NCBI RefSeq assembly: GCF_013009345.1
Contig: NZ_JABELE010000011.1
Span: forward strand, 1 to 54,088
DNA: 54,088 nt
Source: Acinetobacter geminorum
Lineage (GTDB): Bacteria; Pseudomonadota; Gammaproteobacteria; Pseudomonadales; Moraxellaceae
Direction of reading: 5' to 3'
Shown: positions 34,266 to 41,911 of the stretch, one piece after another
Numbering within the stretch: the stretch's first letter is position 1
How the letters are laid out: each line of letters opens with the position of its first letter
Program-made: the position numbers and the translations under genes
The notes under the pieces: generated by a model
What the model was told of the DNA's origin: nothing
Database searches by the model: none
The model's input: the letters and a program-made list of their open reading frames with translations, nothing else

Positions 34266-36107
34266 ATGGTTTTTCTACGTCAACAACTGTTATTCATCTT
34301 TATTGCCTTTTTATCTACCTGTGTAGGTATATATGTTGCATGGGACATGAATTTAACTGGGCATAAGTTTTATACCTATTTGATTTCAGAAAAGGCTATT
34401 TTTTCAATTCTTTTTAACTACGCGGTAATTCAACTATTTTTTATTGTGGTTGGTCGTAAATATGCTGCAATTTTTTTAAGCCAATTATTCGTTATATTTT
34501 TAAATTTTATTAATAAAAAGAAGCAACAGTATTTATTTAGCAATTTAAGTCCTGAAGATATTTTTTTACTTCCAGAAGCAATGAAAGCCACTCCTTGGCA
34601 CTTACAACTTATCTTTTTTACTCTTATTATTTTCTTTCTTATCATACTTTTAATTGCTCTACGTAAAGAAAGTAAAGCCACTTTTCATACCTATGTCCCT
34701 AATATCATTATCTTTGGACTAATCAGTAGTGGTTTAATTTACTTAAATTTTATTAGGAACCCTACAGGCGCTTGTTTTTCTGAAAGAAAACCTATGATTT
34801 GTGCTAGCTTGCAGGAATTTCCAAATACCAGAAATGATTGGGTTGGTGACTACCGGAAGATACAAGATTATGGATTTGTGACTTTTTACGTTTCTAAAGT
34901 ATTGGATAATGTAACCAGCGTATTGTTACCTAGTCGCAAAGTATCTGAATCAGCGATACAACAAATTTTGCACCAACATCATATTTTACATCCGTTAGAG
35001 AATAAAACTCCTCAATATCCAAATATTATTGTAGTAATGGAGGAGTCTTTTTGGGATTCACACAAATTAGATAATGAGCTTCCGAAAGATTTATTGTCTT
35101 TTGTTCAACAAAATCAAGTATCTAATTTATTGTCGCCTACTTTTGGCGGAGGTACTGCGAATGTAGAATTTGAAGCCCTTACAAGCCTGAATACGACTTT
35201 TTTTCCTAATGAGCTGTTATATGTTTCTAAGCTAAAAAAACCAATTTATGCTCTTCCTTATTATTTAAATTCAATGGGTTATCAAACGGTTGCAATGCAT
35301 AATAACTATAGTTATTATTATAATCGTAATAAGGTATATCCAGACTTAGGGTTTGAGAAATTTATATCACTTGAAAATATGATTGCTCAAAAAGATCGGA
35401 GTAATATATTTAATCAAGGGGGCTGGGCCACAGATGACCTTATTTTTGATTCGATTAAGTCTACTCTAAAACAAAATGAGCAAAAGCCAAAGTTTATTTA
35501 TGCGATTACCGTCGAAAATCATCCAATGTATAATGATGATCGATTTGGGAGACAGAATTATAAATTTAGTAGAGAACTAACTGAAACCCAAAAACAAAAA
35601 TTAAGTACTTACACGGCTGGAATTGCACGTGCTGATCAAAAGTTGCAGGAGCTTGCTGAATATTTAAAGACTGTAGAACGGCCAACAATTTTAGTGGCTT
35701 TCGGTGATCATTTGCCTAATTTGCAAGAAGTCTATGATAGATATGGATTTTTTAAAGAAGATACTGAGAGAACTAACCTAAAAAATTACCAGACTCCGTT
35801 TGTAGTGTGGAGTAATTATAAATTAGATAAGAAGCCTTTAAAGCAACCATATATTGCTGCAAGTTTTGTGGCTCCAAAGCTATTAAAGCTGGCAGGGCTA
35901 CCTTTGTCAGACTATTATCAATTTATTGATAATGTTTCGAATTGTTATAGTGCCATACATCAAAAATTTGTAAAAGAAGCTCCAACTTGTAACTTTAACA
36001 ATAAAGCTTTGTTAAAGGATTATGAAAATTTAAATAGAGATGTATTAGATGGGAATAATCATACTTATAAGATTATGCAAAATACTCAAATAGAGATGGA
36101 AAAGTAA
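34266..36107 (+). CDS. pgt1: Phosphoglycerol transferase, LTA-synthase family (Pgt1), probably 5'-frameshifted
   Basis: This 613-residue protein has about four N-terminal membrane helices (to about residue 155). A sulfatase-fold domain follows: NIIVVMEESFWDSHKL (metal Glu), FGGGTANVEFEALT (likely nucleophile Thr), GGWATDDLIFD, YAITVENHPMYN and VAFGDHLPNL. The family transfers phosphoglycerol from phosphatidylglycerol, so the capsule could carry glycerol phosphate. The ATG at 34266 has no ribosome site, and an extra helix lies just upstream in another frame, so the native start was probably further left. The catalytic domain is intact; whether the protein is made is open. Confidence 0.8.
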   Translation: MVFLRQQLLFIFIAFLSTCVGIYVAWDMNLTGHKFYTYLISEKAIFSILFNYAVIQLFFIVVGRKYAAIFLSQLFVIFLNFINKKKQQYLFSNLSPEDIFLLPEAMKATPWHLQLIFFTLIIFFLIILLIALRKESKATFHTYVPNIIIFGLISSGLIYLNFIRNPTGACFSERKPMICASLQEFPNTRNDWVGDYRKIQDYGFVTFYVSKVLDNVTSVLLPSRKVSESAIQQILHQHHILHPLENKTPQYPNIIVVMEESFWDSHKLDNELPKDLLSFVQQNQVSNLLSPTFGGGTANVEFEALTSLNTTFFPNELLYVSKLKKPIYALPYYLNSMGYQTVAMHNNYSYYYNRNKVYPDLGFEKFISLENMIAQKDRSNIFNQGGWATDDLIFDSIKSTLKQNEQKPKFIYAITVENHPMYNDDRFGRQNYKFSRELTETQKQKLSTYTAGIARADQKLQELAEYLKTVERPTILVAFGDHLPNLQEVYDRYGFFKEDTERTNLKNYQTPFVVWSNYKLDKKPLKQPYIAASFVAPKLLKLAGLPLSDYYQFIDNVSNCYSAIHQKFVKEAPTCNFNNKALLKDYENLNRDVLDGNNHTYKIMQNTQIEMEK

Positions 36108-36119
36108 TTTCCATCTCTA
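36091..36119. terminator. Hairpin at the convergent pgt1/pgm ends
   Basis: A perfect 12 bp stem TAGAGATGGAAA/TTTCCATCTCTA has the pgt1 stop codon TAA in its five-base loop. No good T run follows on either side, so it may protect 3' ends or act with Rho rather than as a classic terminator. Confidence 0.5.
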
Positions 36120-36133
36120 TTATATAGGAATTA

Positions 36134-37504
36134 TTAAGACTGAATTAATCCAGTCAATTCATCTACATAATATTGCATTGGCTGAGCTTGACGATCTGCA
36201 CGGCTTTCAATGTTGAGGCGTAATAACGGTTCAGTATTTGAAGCACGGACATTAAAACGCCATGCGCCAAAGTCGAGGCTTACACCATCGGTACGGTCAA
36301 TTTGTGGATTTTGATCGGCATAGAAGTCGAAAATCTTTTGAATCGTAGTTTGCGTATCGGCTACTTTAAAGTTGATTTCACCACTACAAGGGAACTTGGC
36401 AATCATATTTTCAACGAGTGTTGAGAGAGATTGTCCTGTTTCAGAGAGTAGAGCAATGGTGAGTAACCAAGGAATCATACCACTGTCACAGTAAGCAAAA
36501 TCACGGAAATAGTGGTGGGCACTCATTTCACCGCCATATACGGCATTGTGTTCACGCATAACATCTTTAATAAATGCATGCCCCGATTTTGACTGTACAG
36601 CAACACCTTTATATTCTTCGACGATATCAAATGTGTTCCACACTAAACGTGGGTCATGCACAATTTTTTCGCCTGACTGTTTGATTAAAAAAGCTTGAGC
36701 CAATAGACCAACAATATAGTAGCCCTCAATAAACTGACCTTTTTCATCGAACAAGAAACAGCGGTCAAAGTCGCCGTCCCATGCAATACCCATATCTGCT
36801 TTATGCTCAAGAACAGCATTTCGGGTACTGTCACGGTTTTCAATTAAAATTGGGTTAGGGATGCCATTTGGGAAAGTACCATCTGCTTCATGATGAATTT
36901 TAATAAATTCAACCGGTACATTAAGCGCCTTAAATTTTTCTTCAATGGCATCAATCACATGACCAGCTGCACCATTACCCGCGTTTACCACTAACTTTAA
37001 TGGACGGATTTTTGCAGGTTCAATATAAGTCAGTAGATGGTCAACGAACTCAGGCAAAATGTTATAGCTTTGCGTTGTACCTTTTTGGCTAACTTCTTCA
37101 AAGTTATTGGTCTCTGCTAAAGCCTGAATTTCTTTTAAACCAGTATCGGCACTAATTGGACGAGCATTTTCTCGAACCAATTTCATACCGTTATAGTCCA
37201 TTGGGTTATGACTCGCAGTTACTTCTATACCACCTTGTACGTCTAAATGAAAAGCGGCAAAGTACACTTCTTCAGTACCCGTCATGCCTAAATCAAGCAC
37301 ATTCACACCCGCATCATTTAAACCGCGGATGGTCGCTTGTTTTAAAGCCTCACTGCTTAGACGAATATCACAACCTACAACCACAGTCTTTGGTTTATAG
37401 ATTTGTCCGTAAGCGCGGCCAATTTTATAGGCGATTTCTTCATTCAATTCGGTGCCGAGTTTGCCTCGGATATCATAAGCTTTAAAACACGTTAAAGTAG
37501 TCAT
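36134..37504 (-). CDS. pgm: Phosphoglucomutase/phosphomannomutase
   Basis: This 456-residue alpha-D-phosphohexomutase has the phosphoserine loop VTASHNPMDYNGMKLV near 94-109, the metal-binding DGDFDRCFLFDE near 240-251, the sugar-binding GGEMSAHHYF near 322-331 and the phosphate-binding RASNTEPLLRLNIE near 420-433. It supplies glucose-1-P for GalU and possibly mannose-1-P. It ends the capsule locus as the only right-side gene on the reverse strand and is the usual last K gene before lldP. Confidence 0.95.
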   Translation of the reverse strand: MTTLTCFKAYDIRGKLGTELNEEIAYKIGRAYGQIYKPKTVVVGCDIRLSSEALKQATIRGLNDAGVNVLDLGMTGTEEVYFAAFHLDVQGGIEVTASHNPMDYNGMKLVRENARPISADTGLKEIQALAETNNFEEVSQKGTTQSYNILPEFVDHLLTYIEPAKIRPLKLVVNAGNGAAGHVIDAIEEKFKALNVPVEFIKIHHEADGTFPNGIPNPILIENRDSTRNAVLEHKADMGIAWDGDFDRCFLFDEKGQFIEGYYIVGLLAQAFLIKQSGEKIVHDPRLVWNTFDIVEEYKGVAVQSKSGHAFIKDVMREHNAVYGGEMSAHHYFRDFAYCDSGMIPWLLTIALLSETGQSLSTLVENMIAKFPCSGEINFKVADTQTTIQKIFDFYADQNPQIDRTDGVSLDFGAWRFNVRASNTEPLLRLNIESRADRQAQPMQYYVDELTGLIQS

Positions 37505-37702
37505 TATTCAATTCAATACATGTGGTTTGAGTTGTGTGCACATTATACATAGATCATGAAATAGGTATGTTTATAGTTTTTATATTCAAATTTTGCACTA
37601 CATTTCTGTAGGTCATATTTAAGTTTATAAGGAAGCTTTTTTACGACTTTAGTCGAATAAAAAAAATTATAGATGAGAAATGGCTTGATTTTTCTTGGTT
37701 AT

Positions 37703-37717
37703 ATTGGTCATACCAAT
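37703..37717. promoter_or_regulatory. LldR operator O1
   Basis: ATTGGT-CAT-ACCAAT is a perfect 15 bp palindrome centred near -62 relative to the predicted lldP start. It fits the TNGT-N3-ACNA style of GntR/FadR-type regulators. Confidence 0.8.
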
Positions 37718-37736
37718 TGTGGTAATTATTTAATCA

Positions 37737-37765
37737 TTGATCTTACCAATAACTGTGTTTATGAT
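37737..37765 (+). promoter_or_regulatory. Sigma-70 promoter of lldPRD
   Basis: TTGATC at 37737-37742 and TATGAT at 37760-37765 are separated by exactly 17 bp. The predicted start near 37772 gives a 112 nt leader that contains operator O2. Confidence 0.75.
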
Positions 37766-37806
37766 GCGCCTTGTGGTTTAAGGAGTAGCATTTGCACTTA
37801 AATTTT

Positions 37807-37823
37807 AATTGGTCATACCAATT
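37807..37823. promoter_or_regulatory. LldR operator O2
   Basis: AATTGGT-CAT-ACCAATT is a perfect 17 bp palindrome with the same core as O1. Centres are 105 bp apart, ten DNA turns, so both sites face the same side of the helix. Confidence 0.8.
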
Positions 37824-37883
37824 TGTGTAAATGTTGAAATTTTAAGGTACAAAAATTCGCCCCGGCATTTCAAGGAGATGACA

Positions 37884-39545
37884 ATGCTCAATATGTGGCA
37901 ACAACTTTATGACCCTTTAAATAATATTTGGCTGTCTAGTGCGGTTGCATTAATCCCGATTATTTTCTTCTTTTTGGCCTTGGCTGTTTTTCGTTTAAAA
38001 GGCAGTATCGCGGGTACGGGCACAGTTATTATTGCATTACTGATTGCGCTATTTTTCTATCAAATGCCTGGTCAAATGGCCTTTGCGTCAATCATTTACG
38101 GTTTCTTCTACGGTCTATGGCCAATTTCATGGATCATTATCGGGGCGGTTTTTCTATACAAGATTTCGGTAAAAACAGGCCAGTTTGAAGTTATCCGCTC
38201 AAGCATTCTATCTATTACCGAAGACCAACGTCTGCAAATGTTACTTGTTGGTTTTGCATTTGGTACTTTCCTTGAAGGAGCTGCGGGCTTTGGTGCTCCT
38301 GTCGCAATTACCGCTGCACTACTTGTCGGTTTAGGGTTTAAGCCACTTTACGCTGCTGGTTTATGTTTAATTGTAAATACAGCACCAGTTGCATTCGGTG
38401 CAATGGGTATTCCAATTATTGTGGCAGGGCAGGTTTCCGGTGTAGACACTATGGAAATTAGCCAGATGGTGGGTCGTCAGTTGCCATTTTTAACCATTAT
38501 TGTGCTGTTCTGGATTATGGCGATTATGGATGGCTGGCGTGGTGTTAAGGAAACTTGGCCTGCGGTATTGGTCGGTGGTGGTGCTTTTGCGATTGCCCAG
38601 TATCTCACCTCTAACTTTATTGGCCCTGAGTTACCAGACATTACCGCAGCAATTGCTTCATTGGTCAGCCTGACGTTGTTATTCCGTGTTTGGAAACCAA
38701 AACATATTTTCCGTTTTGAACCTGAAGCGGGTCAGACTTTGGCTCAGCAACCTACAACAGTTCAACGTTATAGCATTGGGAAAATTGCAAAAGCATGGTC
38801 TCCATTTGCTATTTTAACGGTAATGGTCACGATTTGGAGCGTTAAGCCATTTAAAGCATTATTTGCAAAAGATGGTGCTCTTGAACACTGGATTTTTAAA
38901 CTTGAAGTGCCGTATTTACACAAATTGGTCGAGAAAATGCCACCGATTGTGTCCGAGATAAAACCATACGAAGCGATTTATAAGTTTGACTGGTTCTCTG
39001 CAACAGGTACTGCAATTTTTATTGCTGCGATCATCACAGTTATTTTCTTAAAAATGAAAGCAAGTGAGGCAGTAACAACTTTCGGTGAAACACTCAATGA
39101 GTTGAAAACACCGATTTACTCGATTGGTATGGTGTTGGCATTTGCTTTTATTGCGAACTATTCAGGTTTATCTGCAACTCTGGCTTTGGCTCTATCGCAT
39201 ACGGGTCATGCGTTTACTTTCTTCTCGCCATTTTTGGGTTGGCTTGGTGTGTTCCTTACTGGTTCAGACACTTCTTCAAATGCTTTGTTCTCGGCACTAC
39301 AGGCAACTACAGCTCAGCAAATTGGTATTCCAGAAGTGTTATTGGTCGCTGCCAATACCAGCGGTGGTGTAACTGGTAAAATGATTTCGCCACAGTCGAT
39401 TGCGATTGCATGTGCCGCAGTAGGCTTAGTTGGAAAAGAGTCTGACTTGTTCCGTTTCACGGTAAAACATAGCATCATATTCACTGTCTTTGTTGGCATC
39501 ATTATTACGGTTCAGGCTTATCTGGTTCCGTGGATGATTCCATAA
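37884..39545 (+). CDS. lldP: L-lactate permease LldP
   Basis: The ATG at 37884 is preceded by AAGGAG at the right distance, giving 553 residues, close to the 551 of E. coli LldP; the frame is open 75 bp further up, without a ribosome site. It is a polytopic protein with about 13 helices. Family blocks are LEGAAGFGAPVAITAALLVGLGF near 134-156, NTAPVAFGAMGIPI near 170-183 and LTGSDTSSNALFSALQ near 455-470. It imports lactate with protons. It is the first gene of lldP-lldR-lldD-(dld) and the right-hand border of the K locus. Confidence 0.96.
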   Translation: MLNMWQQLYDPLNNIWLSSAVALIPIIFFFLALAVFRLKGSIAGTGTVIIALLIALFFYQMPGQMAFASIIYGFFYGLWPISWIIIGAVFLYKISVKTGQFEVIRSSILSITEDQRLQMLLVGFAFGTFLEGAAGFGAPVAITAALLVGLGFKPLYAAGLCLIVNTAPVAFGAMGIPIIVAGQVSGVDTMEISQMVGRQLPFLTIIVLFWIMAIMDGWRGVKETWPAVLVGGGAFAIAQYLTSNFIGPELPDITAAIASLVSLTLLFRVWKPKHIFRFEPEAGQTLAQQPTTVQRYSIGKIAKAWSPFAILTVMVTIWSVKPFKALFAKDGALEHWIFKLEVPYLHKLVEKMPPIVSEIKPYEAIYKFDWFSATGTAIFIAAIITVIFLKMKASEAVTTFGETLNELKTPIYSIGMVLAFAFIANYSGLSATLALALSHTGHAFTFFSPFLGWLGVFLTGSDTSSNALFSALQATTAQQIGIPEVLLVAANTSGGVTGKMISPQSIAIACAAVGLVGKESDLFRFTVKHSIIFTVFVGIIITVQAYLVPWMIP

Positions 39546-39564
39546 CTCCAGTGAAGGAAACGCG

Positions 39565-40317
39565 ATGAGAATCTCCGATCAAGTGGTCATGAAATTGCAG
39601 GCATTAATTGAAGAACGTCACATGAAAAAAGGTGACCGTTTGCCTGCCGAACGCCAGCTTGCAACAAGTTTAGGGGTTTCTCGTCCGTCTTTGCGTGAAG
39701 CGATTCAGCAGCTTAATAGTCAAGGTGTGCTCAGTAGCCGCCGTGGCGATGGGACTTATATTCAGCAGTTACCTGAGCAGTGGCCACAGCAACTTATTGT
39801 GAACCCGATTAGTAACCTGATTGAAGAAGATCCACTCTACCGTTTTGATGTGCAAGAGGCGCGGTTATTGCTTGAGGGTGGCACGGCATGGTATGCCGCA
39901 TTACGCTCAACGCCGGAAGATCGTGCCAAAATCCATCATTATTTTAATGAAATTAGTCGCCATCAAAATGCGGGTGACTCGGCGCAAGCTGCGGTGGCAG
40001 ATGCTGAGTTCCACTTAGCGATTGCTGAAGCATCTCACAATGTAGTGCTGATTCAAATGATGCGTAGCCTGTTTGATTTGCTGCAATACAACGTCTTGTT
40101 AGGGCGTAAGAAAGTTTATAACGACCCTGTAAATGGTGACTTGCTGAGCGAGCAGCATTTTCAGGTGATGGATGCTATTGATCGTAAAGATCCCGAGGCC
40201 GCACGCCAAGCTGTCTGCGGTCATATTGAATTTGTGATTAATCATGTGCGTTCTCTGGATGAAGACGAAGCTCGCCAGAAACGTGCAAATCGTTTAAATA
40301 GAGTTGATTCAAAATGA
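39565..40317 (+). CDS. lldR: FadR-type GntR regulator LldR
   Basis: This 250-residue regulator has an N-terminal winged helix-turn-helix (RLPAERQLATSLGVSRPSLREAIQQL near 24-49) and a C-terminal all-helical FCD ligand domain with the usual metal-site acids and histidines (DAEFHLAIAEASHN near 147-160). LldR in relatives represses the lactate operon until L-lactate binds. The twin palindromes before lldP are its expected targets. It lies 19 bp past lldP and overlaps lldD by 4 bp. Confidence 0.94.
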   Translation: MRISDQVVMKLQALIEERHMKKGDRLPAERQLATSLGVSRPSLREAIQQLNSQGVLSSRRGDGTYIQQLPEQWPQQLIVNPISNLIEEDPLYRFDVQEARLLLEGGTAWYAALRSTPEDRAKIHHYFNEISRHQNAGDSAQAAVADAEFHLAIAEASHNVVLIQMMRSLFDLLQYNVLLGRKKVYNDPVNGDLLSEQHFQVMDAIDRKDPEAARQAVCGHIEFVINHVRSLDEDEARQKRANRLNRVDSK

Positions 40318-41465
40318 TTATTTCTTCTGGCAATGATTATCGTGCTGCGGCACAACGTCGCTTACCCCCATTTTTATTTCACTACATTGATGGTGGAGCG
40401 TATGCGGAATATACCTTAAAGCGTAACGTACAAGATTTGTCAGAAATTGCATTGCGTCAGCGTGTGCTGAATGACATGTCAGCGTTAAGTTTAGAGACAA
40501 AACTGTTTAATGAAACGCTATCGATGCCGGTTGCATTGGCGCCTGTAGGTTTAACAGGTATGTATGCACGCCGTGGTGAAGTGCAAGCCGCAATGGCAGC
40601 CGATAAAAAGGGCATACCATTTACACTTTCAACGGTTTCAGTGTGTCCGATTGAAGAAGTCGCACCTGCAATTAACCGCCCAATGTGGTTCCAGCTTTAT
40701 GTATTACGTGACCGAGGTTTTATGCGTAATGCTTTGGAGCGTGCAAAAGCAGCAGGCTGTTCAACTCTGGTGTTTACTGTAGATATGCCTGTGCCAGGAG
40801 CGCGTTATCGGGATGCTCATTCGGGTATGAGTGGACCAAATGCTGCGATGCGCCGTTATATGCAGTCGCTGTTCCATCCGCACTGGTCATGGAATGTTGG
40901 CTTAATGGGCCGTCCGCATGACTTGGGTAATATCTCTAAATATTTAGGCAAACCGACTGGGCTTGAAGACTATATTGGTTGGTTAGGCTCGAACTTTGAC
41001 CCATCGATTTCATGGAAAGACCTTGAGTGGATTCGTGAGTTTTGGGATGGCCCAATGGTGATTAAAGGTATTTTAGACCCTGAAGATGCCAAAGATGCTG
41101 TGCGTTTTGGTGCAGATGGGATTGTGGTATCGAATCACGGTGGTCGTCAGTTAGATGGCGTGATGTCATCTGCTCGTGCATTACCTGCAATTGCCGATGC
41201 CGTTAAAGGTGATTTAGCAATTTTGGCTGACTCAGGCATTCGTAATGGTTTAGATGTGGTGCGTATGTTAGCGCTCGGTGCCGATACGGTTTTACTTGGC
41301 CGTGCGTTTGTTTATGCCTTGGCAGCAGCAGGTGGGCAAGGTGTGTCGAACTTACTTGATTTAATTGATAAGGAAATGCGCGTTGCGATGACCTTAACGG
41401 GTGCTAAGTCGATTTCGGATATTAATGAGGATTGTTTAGTACAGGCGATTAAACAAGGTCTTTAA
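40314..41465 (+). CDS. lldD: L-lactate dehydrogenase (quinone, FMN) LldD
   Basis: This 383-residue FMN enzyme of the alpha-hydroxyacid dehydrogenase family begins MIISSGNDYRAAAQRRLPPF, typical of LldD. It has FHYIDGGAYAEYTLKRN near 22-38, the FTVDMPVPGARYRD block near 153-166, and the catalytic His with Arg in VSNHGGRQLDGV near 272-283. It oxidises L-lactate to pyruvate at the inner membrane and passes electrons to quinone. It is coupled to lldR by ATGA overlap. Confidence 0.96.
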   Translation: MIISSGNDYRAAAQRRLPPFLFHYIDGGAYAEYTLKRNVQDLSEIALRQRVLNDMSALSLETKLFNETLSMPVALAPVGLTGMYARRGEVQAAMAADKKGIPFTLSTVSVCPIEEVAPAINRPMWFQLYVLRDRGFMRNALERAKAAGCSTLVFTVDMPVPGARYRDAHSGMSGPNAAMRRYMQSLFHPHWSWNVGLMGRPHDLGNISKYLGKPTGLEDYIGWLGSNFDPSISWKDLEWIREFWDGPMVIKGILDPEDAKDAVRFGADGIVVSNHGGRQLDGVMSSARALPAIADAVKGDLAILADSGIRNGLDVVRMLALGADTVLLGRAFVYALAAAGGQGVSNLLDLIDKEMRVAMTLTGAKSISDINEDCLVQAIKQGL

Positions 41466-41538
41466 GAAATAGTAAGTGAAGCAGTAAGCACAGCCTCAAA
41501 ATTTGTTGATTTGCTAATGTTTTACGTATAGGCATTTG

Positions 41539-41571
41539 TCACTTTTGAAAGGTCAAAAGTAACCAAAAACC
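41539..41571 (+). repeat. REP-like hairpin unit, copy 2
   Basis: ACTTTTG-AAAGGT-CAAAAGT followed by AACCAAAAACC. It even shares the upstream TATAGGC with copy 1 and is inverted relative to copy 3. Confidence 0.75.
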
Positions 41572-41575
41572 TTTT

Positions 41576-41631
41576 GTTGAGCAAACCGTACTTCCTTGTA
41601 CGGTTGCTCAACAGGCGGCATCCCTGCCGCC
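41576..41631. repeat. Paired hairpins with NTCCNT loops, copy 2
   Basis: Hairpin one (41576-41612) is GTTGAGCA, one unpaired A, ACCGTAC, loop TTCCTT, GTACGGT, TGCTCAAC. Hairpin two (41614-41631) is GGCGGC-ATCCCT-GCCGCC. The layout equals the copy at 11667-11721, but the stem bases differ while pairing is kept. Confidence 0.7.
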
Positions 41632-41776
41632 AACGCGTAGCCAATTTAAATTAAATCTAACACCTAGAGACTGCTAGTGCTAAGCGTCACTTACAGCCTG
41701 CGTAGCATGAGCAAGGTATTGTTTTTGCAATATAACTGGAAAAATGGATGCAGTGAACAGGTTCTGTAGTGACAAT

Positions 41777-41808
41777 GGTTTTGATTACTTTTGCCAAAAC
41801 AAAAGTAA
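41777..41808 (-). repeat. REP-like hairpin unit, copy 3 (inverted)
   Basis: TTACTTTTG-CCAAAA-CAAAAGTAA is a perfect 9 bp stem; on the reverse strand it is followed by TCAAAACC, matching copies 1 and 2. Upstream it shares GACAATGG with copy 4. Confidence 0.75.
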
Positions 41809-41911
41809 TGGAATTAGCTACTTTAAATATTAGTTCTAAACGGAAAAACTCCGTCGAGCTTTTCTGATTTTTAAAAAACTATGTGGTATGGATGACCAAA
41901 AGGAAACCATC

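Larger units (their letters stand above)
37505..37883. promoter_or_regulatory. Upstream region of pgm and lldP
   Basis: This 379 bp divergent spacer holds the two LldR-type palindromes and the lldP promoter listed separately. The left 170 bp must carry the pgm promoter, which I could not place. There is no gene. Confidence 0.6.
41466..41911. other. Spacer between lldD and dld with composite repeat
   Basis: This 446 bp spacer lies between two genes of one pathway. It holds a composite element bounded by inverted hairpin units (41539-41571 and 41777-41808) with an NTCCNT hairpin pair inside. I found no gene or clear promoter. Confidence 0.55.

Noticed and set aside
36091..36119. Reading the pgt1 3' hairpin as a strong intrinsic terminator
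   Set aside because: The stem is perfect, but neither side is followed by a T run, so I kept it at low confidence.
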